DNA of 5,934 nt, from the NCBI GenBank assembly GCA_013698305.1, contig JACCVC010000087.1:1-5934 (forward strand), read 5' to 3'. The notes beneath the pieces were generated by a model that saw only the letters and a program-made list of their open reading frames with translations, made no database searches and was not told the DNA's origin. The translations under genes were made by a program, and so were the position numbers. The DNA comes from Chloroflexia bacterium. Lineage in GTDB: Bacteria; Chloroflexota; Chloroflexia; Thermomicrobiales; UBA6265. The stretch's first letter is position 1. Each line of letters begins with the position of its first letter. Below are positions 5,774 through 5,934 of this stretch, piece after piece.

Positions 5774-5934
5774 ATGCGCCGAGTATGCGCGAAGGAGGCC
5801 ACGCTGCCAACGACGATGGGCCGGACCATGCTGGCGGCGTGGACCGCGGAACTGGACGCGATGGACGCGCGACTCGCCTCCCGGTTTGGCCGCGCCGAGT
5901 TGCGTGATCGCGCCCGCGACTATCTGCGCGGGTT
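5774..5934 (+). mobile_element. IS701-like transposase, N-terminal fragment (runs off right edge)
   Basis: The frame is open to the end of the window and includes MLAAWTAELDAMDARLASRF followed by GRAELRDRARDYLRG. This matches the N-terminus I associate with IS701-family transposases of high-GC bacteria (W..EL..L..R...RF.R.E.R.RA..YLRGLL). The catalytic DDE residues lie outside the window. The start is unsettled. The longest frame begins at the ATG at 5774; another ATG lies at 5816; AAGGAGG at 5792-5798 is well spaced for a CTG at 5804 but too far from 5816. The terminal inverted repeat and target duplication cannot be defined from one end. The element sits beside the capsid fragment and may have split that gene. 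Confidence 0.65.

Overview
The window is GC-rich, dense bacterial DNA. The best guess for the source is a member of the Chloroflexota, probably Thermomicrobia. Two things point there: the esterase carries a Tat signal followed by a low-complexity stretch (GATPIASPAPG) that I associate with secreted proteins of that group, and the 75-residue membrane protein has a type I recall from the same group. This assignment is inference; no rRNA or other marker gene is present.

Layout. At the left edge (1-95, minus) are the first codons of an unrecognised gene, followed by about 335 bases in which I see no gene. A histidine-phosphatase-family protein (432-1019, plus) and a small two-helix membrane protein (1171-1398, plus) follow. 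Convergent to them is a Tat-exported HSL-type alpha/beta hydrolase (1545-2687, minus) with an 18-bp perfect dyad just upstream of its ribosome binding site.

The central block is a drug-efflux-like module: an ABC-2 permease (2826-3569, minus) translationally coupled through an ATGA overlap to its ATPase (3566-4483, minus), and a divergent PadR-family regulator (4649-5233, plus). The intergenic region between ATPase and regulator is the most information-rich part of the window. It has a near-consensus sigma-70-type promoter for the ABC operon (TTGACA, 17 bp, TATATT), a TGACA-N8-TGTCA dyad over its -35 and spacer, and a run of six 7-bp repeats over the expected transcription start. The simplest reading is a PadR repressor that senses a toxic ligand and releases the efflux operon. 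The regulator gene ends in a perfect 15-bp stem hairpin that includes its stop codon.

The right end looks like mobile-element debris. There is a C-terminal piece of a phage-type major capsid protein (5257-5712, minus) with a probable frameshift in its upstream part, then a short AT-rich junction with a TACA-N2-TGTA palindrome, then the 5' end of an IS701-like transposase (plus) that runs off the window. The arrangement suggests that an insertion sequence landed in, or next to, a decaying prophage gene.

I do not see a clearly new multi-gene system. The observations most worth following are the control region of the ABC/PadR pair and the capsid/IS junction.
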